DNA of 64,000 nucleotides, taken from positions 31,105 to 95,104 of the forward strand of contig CAIYPF010000048.1 of assembly GCA_903928015.1 (NCBI GenBank), read 5' to 3'. The DNA comes from an uncultured Gammaproteobacteria bacterium (GTDB lineage: Bacteria > Pseudomonadota > Gammaproteobacteria > Pseudomonadales > UBA5518). The notes under the pieces are model-generated. The model was not told where the DNA came from. It ran no database searches and saw only the letters and a list, made by a program, of their open reading frames with translations. Position numbers and translations under genes: made by a program. Below are positions 63,651 through 64,000 of the stretch, in pieces; position 1 is the first letter of the stretch; the number at the start of each line of letters is the position of its first letter.

Positions 63651-64000
63651 CCGAACTGCACGAACTCGAGCATGAGCGGATCACCGTCGCGCTCGAGGTA
63701 GCACCAGCGAATCGGAGGCGACGCAGGGGATGCCGGATAACTGCCTGTCCACACGGGGCGATAGCCGATGTCTGCTGCTTTGCCGATCCACGCGTCCAGA
63801 TCGTCGACGGGATAGCGGATGTGCTGCACGCCCTCGCGTCCTGCGGCCAGGAACTCGGTGTGCGGTGTGGGGCCCGCACGCGGTGCCACGATCTCGATCT
63901 CGAGAGTGCCGCTGCGGCCGAAGGCACAAGGGAGATCCGCCATCACGGTCTCGCCGCGGTGCACCGACGGGAAAGGCCCGCCATCCACCACAGTGAAGGG
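63647..64000 (-). CDS. VOC-family protein (5' end outside window)
   Basis: The frame stays open to the right edge, so the true N-terminus is missing; about 118 codons are visible. The EIEIVAPRAG strand, GREGVQHIRYPVDDLDAWIG and YLERDGDPLMLEFVQ are the second half of a VOC module, with Glu near the C-terminus as a possible metal ligand. It overlaps the GMC gene by 4 nt, indicating co-translation. A small-molecule lyase or isomerase linked to the GMC enzyme is possible. The substrate is unknown. Confidence 0.75.
   Translation of the reverse strand, partial: PFTVVDGGPFPSVHRGETVMADLPCAFGRSGTLEIEIVAPRAGPTPHTEFLAAGREGVQHIRYPVDDLDAWIGKAADIGYRPVWTGSYPASPASPPIRWCYLERDGDPLMLEFVQFG

Overview
This GC-rich window looks like a chromosomal segment of a metabolically versatile, probably aerobic gammaproteobacterium. 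The evidence is a TonB-dependent receptor with a long extracellular-loop barrel, a periplasmic-type catalase-peroxidase, an OpgC-like membrane acyltransferase, a tRNA-Ala with encoded CCA, a REP-like palindrome, and the DUF3348/DUF802/OmpA/DUF2894 operon. The lineage could be a marine or soil group such as Halieaceae, Spongiibacteraceae or Steroidobacteraceae, but that is a guess. There are no rRNA genes, CRISPR arrays, insertion sequences, integrases or phage genes. Coding density is very high and most genes sit in tight operons with 4-nt ATGA/GTGA overlaps.

Layout. 1-3833 (+): indolepyruvate oxidoreductase alpha (cut by the window edge) and beta subunits, then a cyclase-family hydrolase. 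3846-10290 (-): a run with an SDR, two paralogous amidohydrolases around an aldo/keto reductase, a VOC protein, and an exported S8 protease at the end. 10498-14830 (+): OpgC-like acyltransferase, TonB-dependent receptor with terminator, SnoaL-like protein. 14876-17682: flavin-dependent monooxygenase (-), then an epimerase and a methyltransferase (+). 17720-23248 (-): malonyl-CoA decarboxylase, quinone oxidoreductase-like enzyme, carboxylesterase, BCCT transporter. 23462-26985 (+): aldehyde dehydrogenase, DmdA/GcvT-like protein, LysR regulator. 26982-31202: methyltransferase (-), YkgJ-type cysteine-cluster protein coupled to a carotenoid oxygenase (+), DUF3617 lipid- or periplasm-directed protein (+). 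31239-34288: L-serine dehydratase (-) and APC permease (+).

34269-39817 (-): a seven-gene catabolic operon made of Rieske dioxygenase alpha and beta, SDR, MarR, enoyl-CoA hydratase, acyl-CoA dehydrogenase and RidA. 39893-43846 (-): acyl-CoA ligase, a thiolase-fold protein lacking the nucleophilic Cys, its DUF35 partner and an SDR, with a divergent MarR gene. Together these two blocks look like uptake-and-activation plus ring or side-chain degradation of a hydrophobic carbon source (steroid, terpenoid or aromatic acid).

45168-49637: a TfpZ-like membrane protein (-), then the most interesting locus, a four-gene operon. It encodes a MotA/ZorA-like membrane protein with a tail of about 500 residues, a MotB/ZorB-like OmpA protein with a conserved Asp at the start of its single membrane helix, and two cytosolic partners (DUF3348, DUF2894). 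I read it as an undescribed ion-driven, peptidoglycan-anchored motor. 49641-53378: an FAD protein, two tiny membrane proteins and a palindromic operator divergent from an exported KatG. 53469-58729: N-formylglutamate amidohydrolase-like enzyme and TLP1-type thiolase (-), divergent from acyl-CoA synthetase and Zn alcohol dehydrogenase (+). 58769-64000 (-): VOC, SnoaL-like, tRNA-Ala, SDR, metallophosphoesterase, GMC oxidoreductase, and a VOC protein cut by the right edge.
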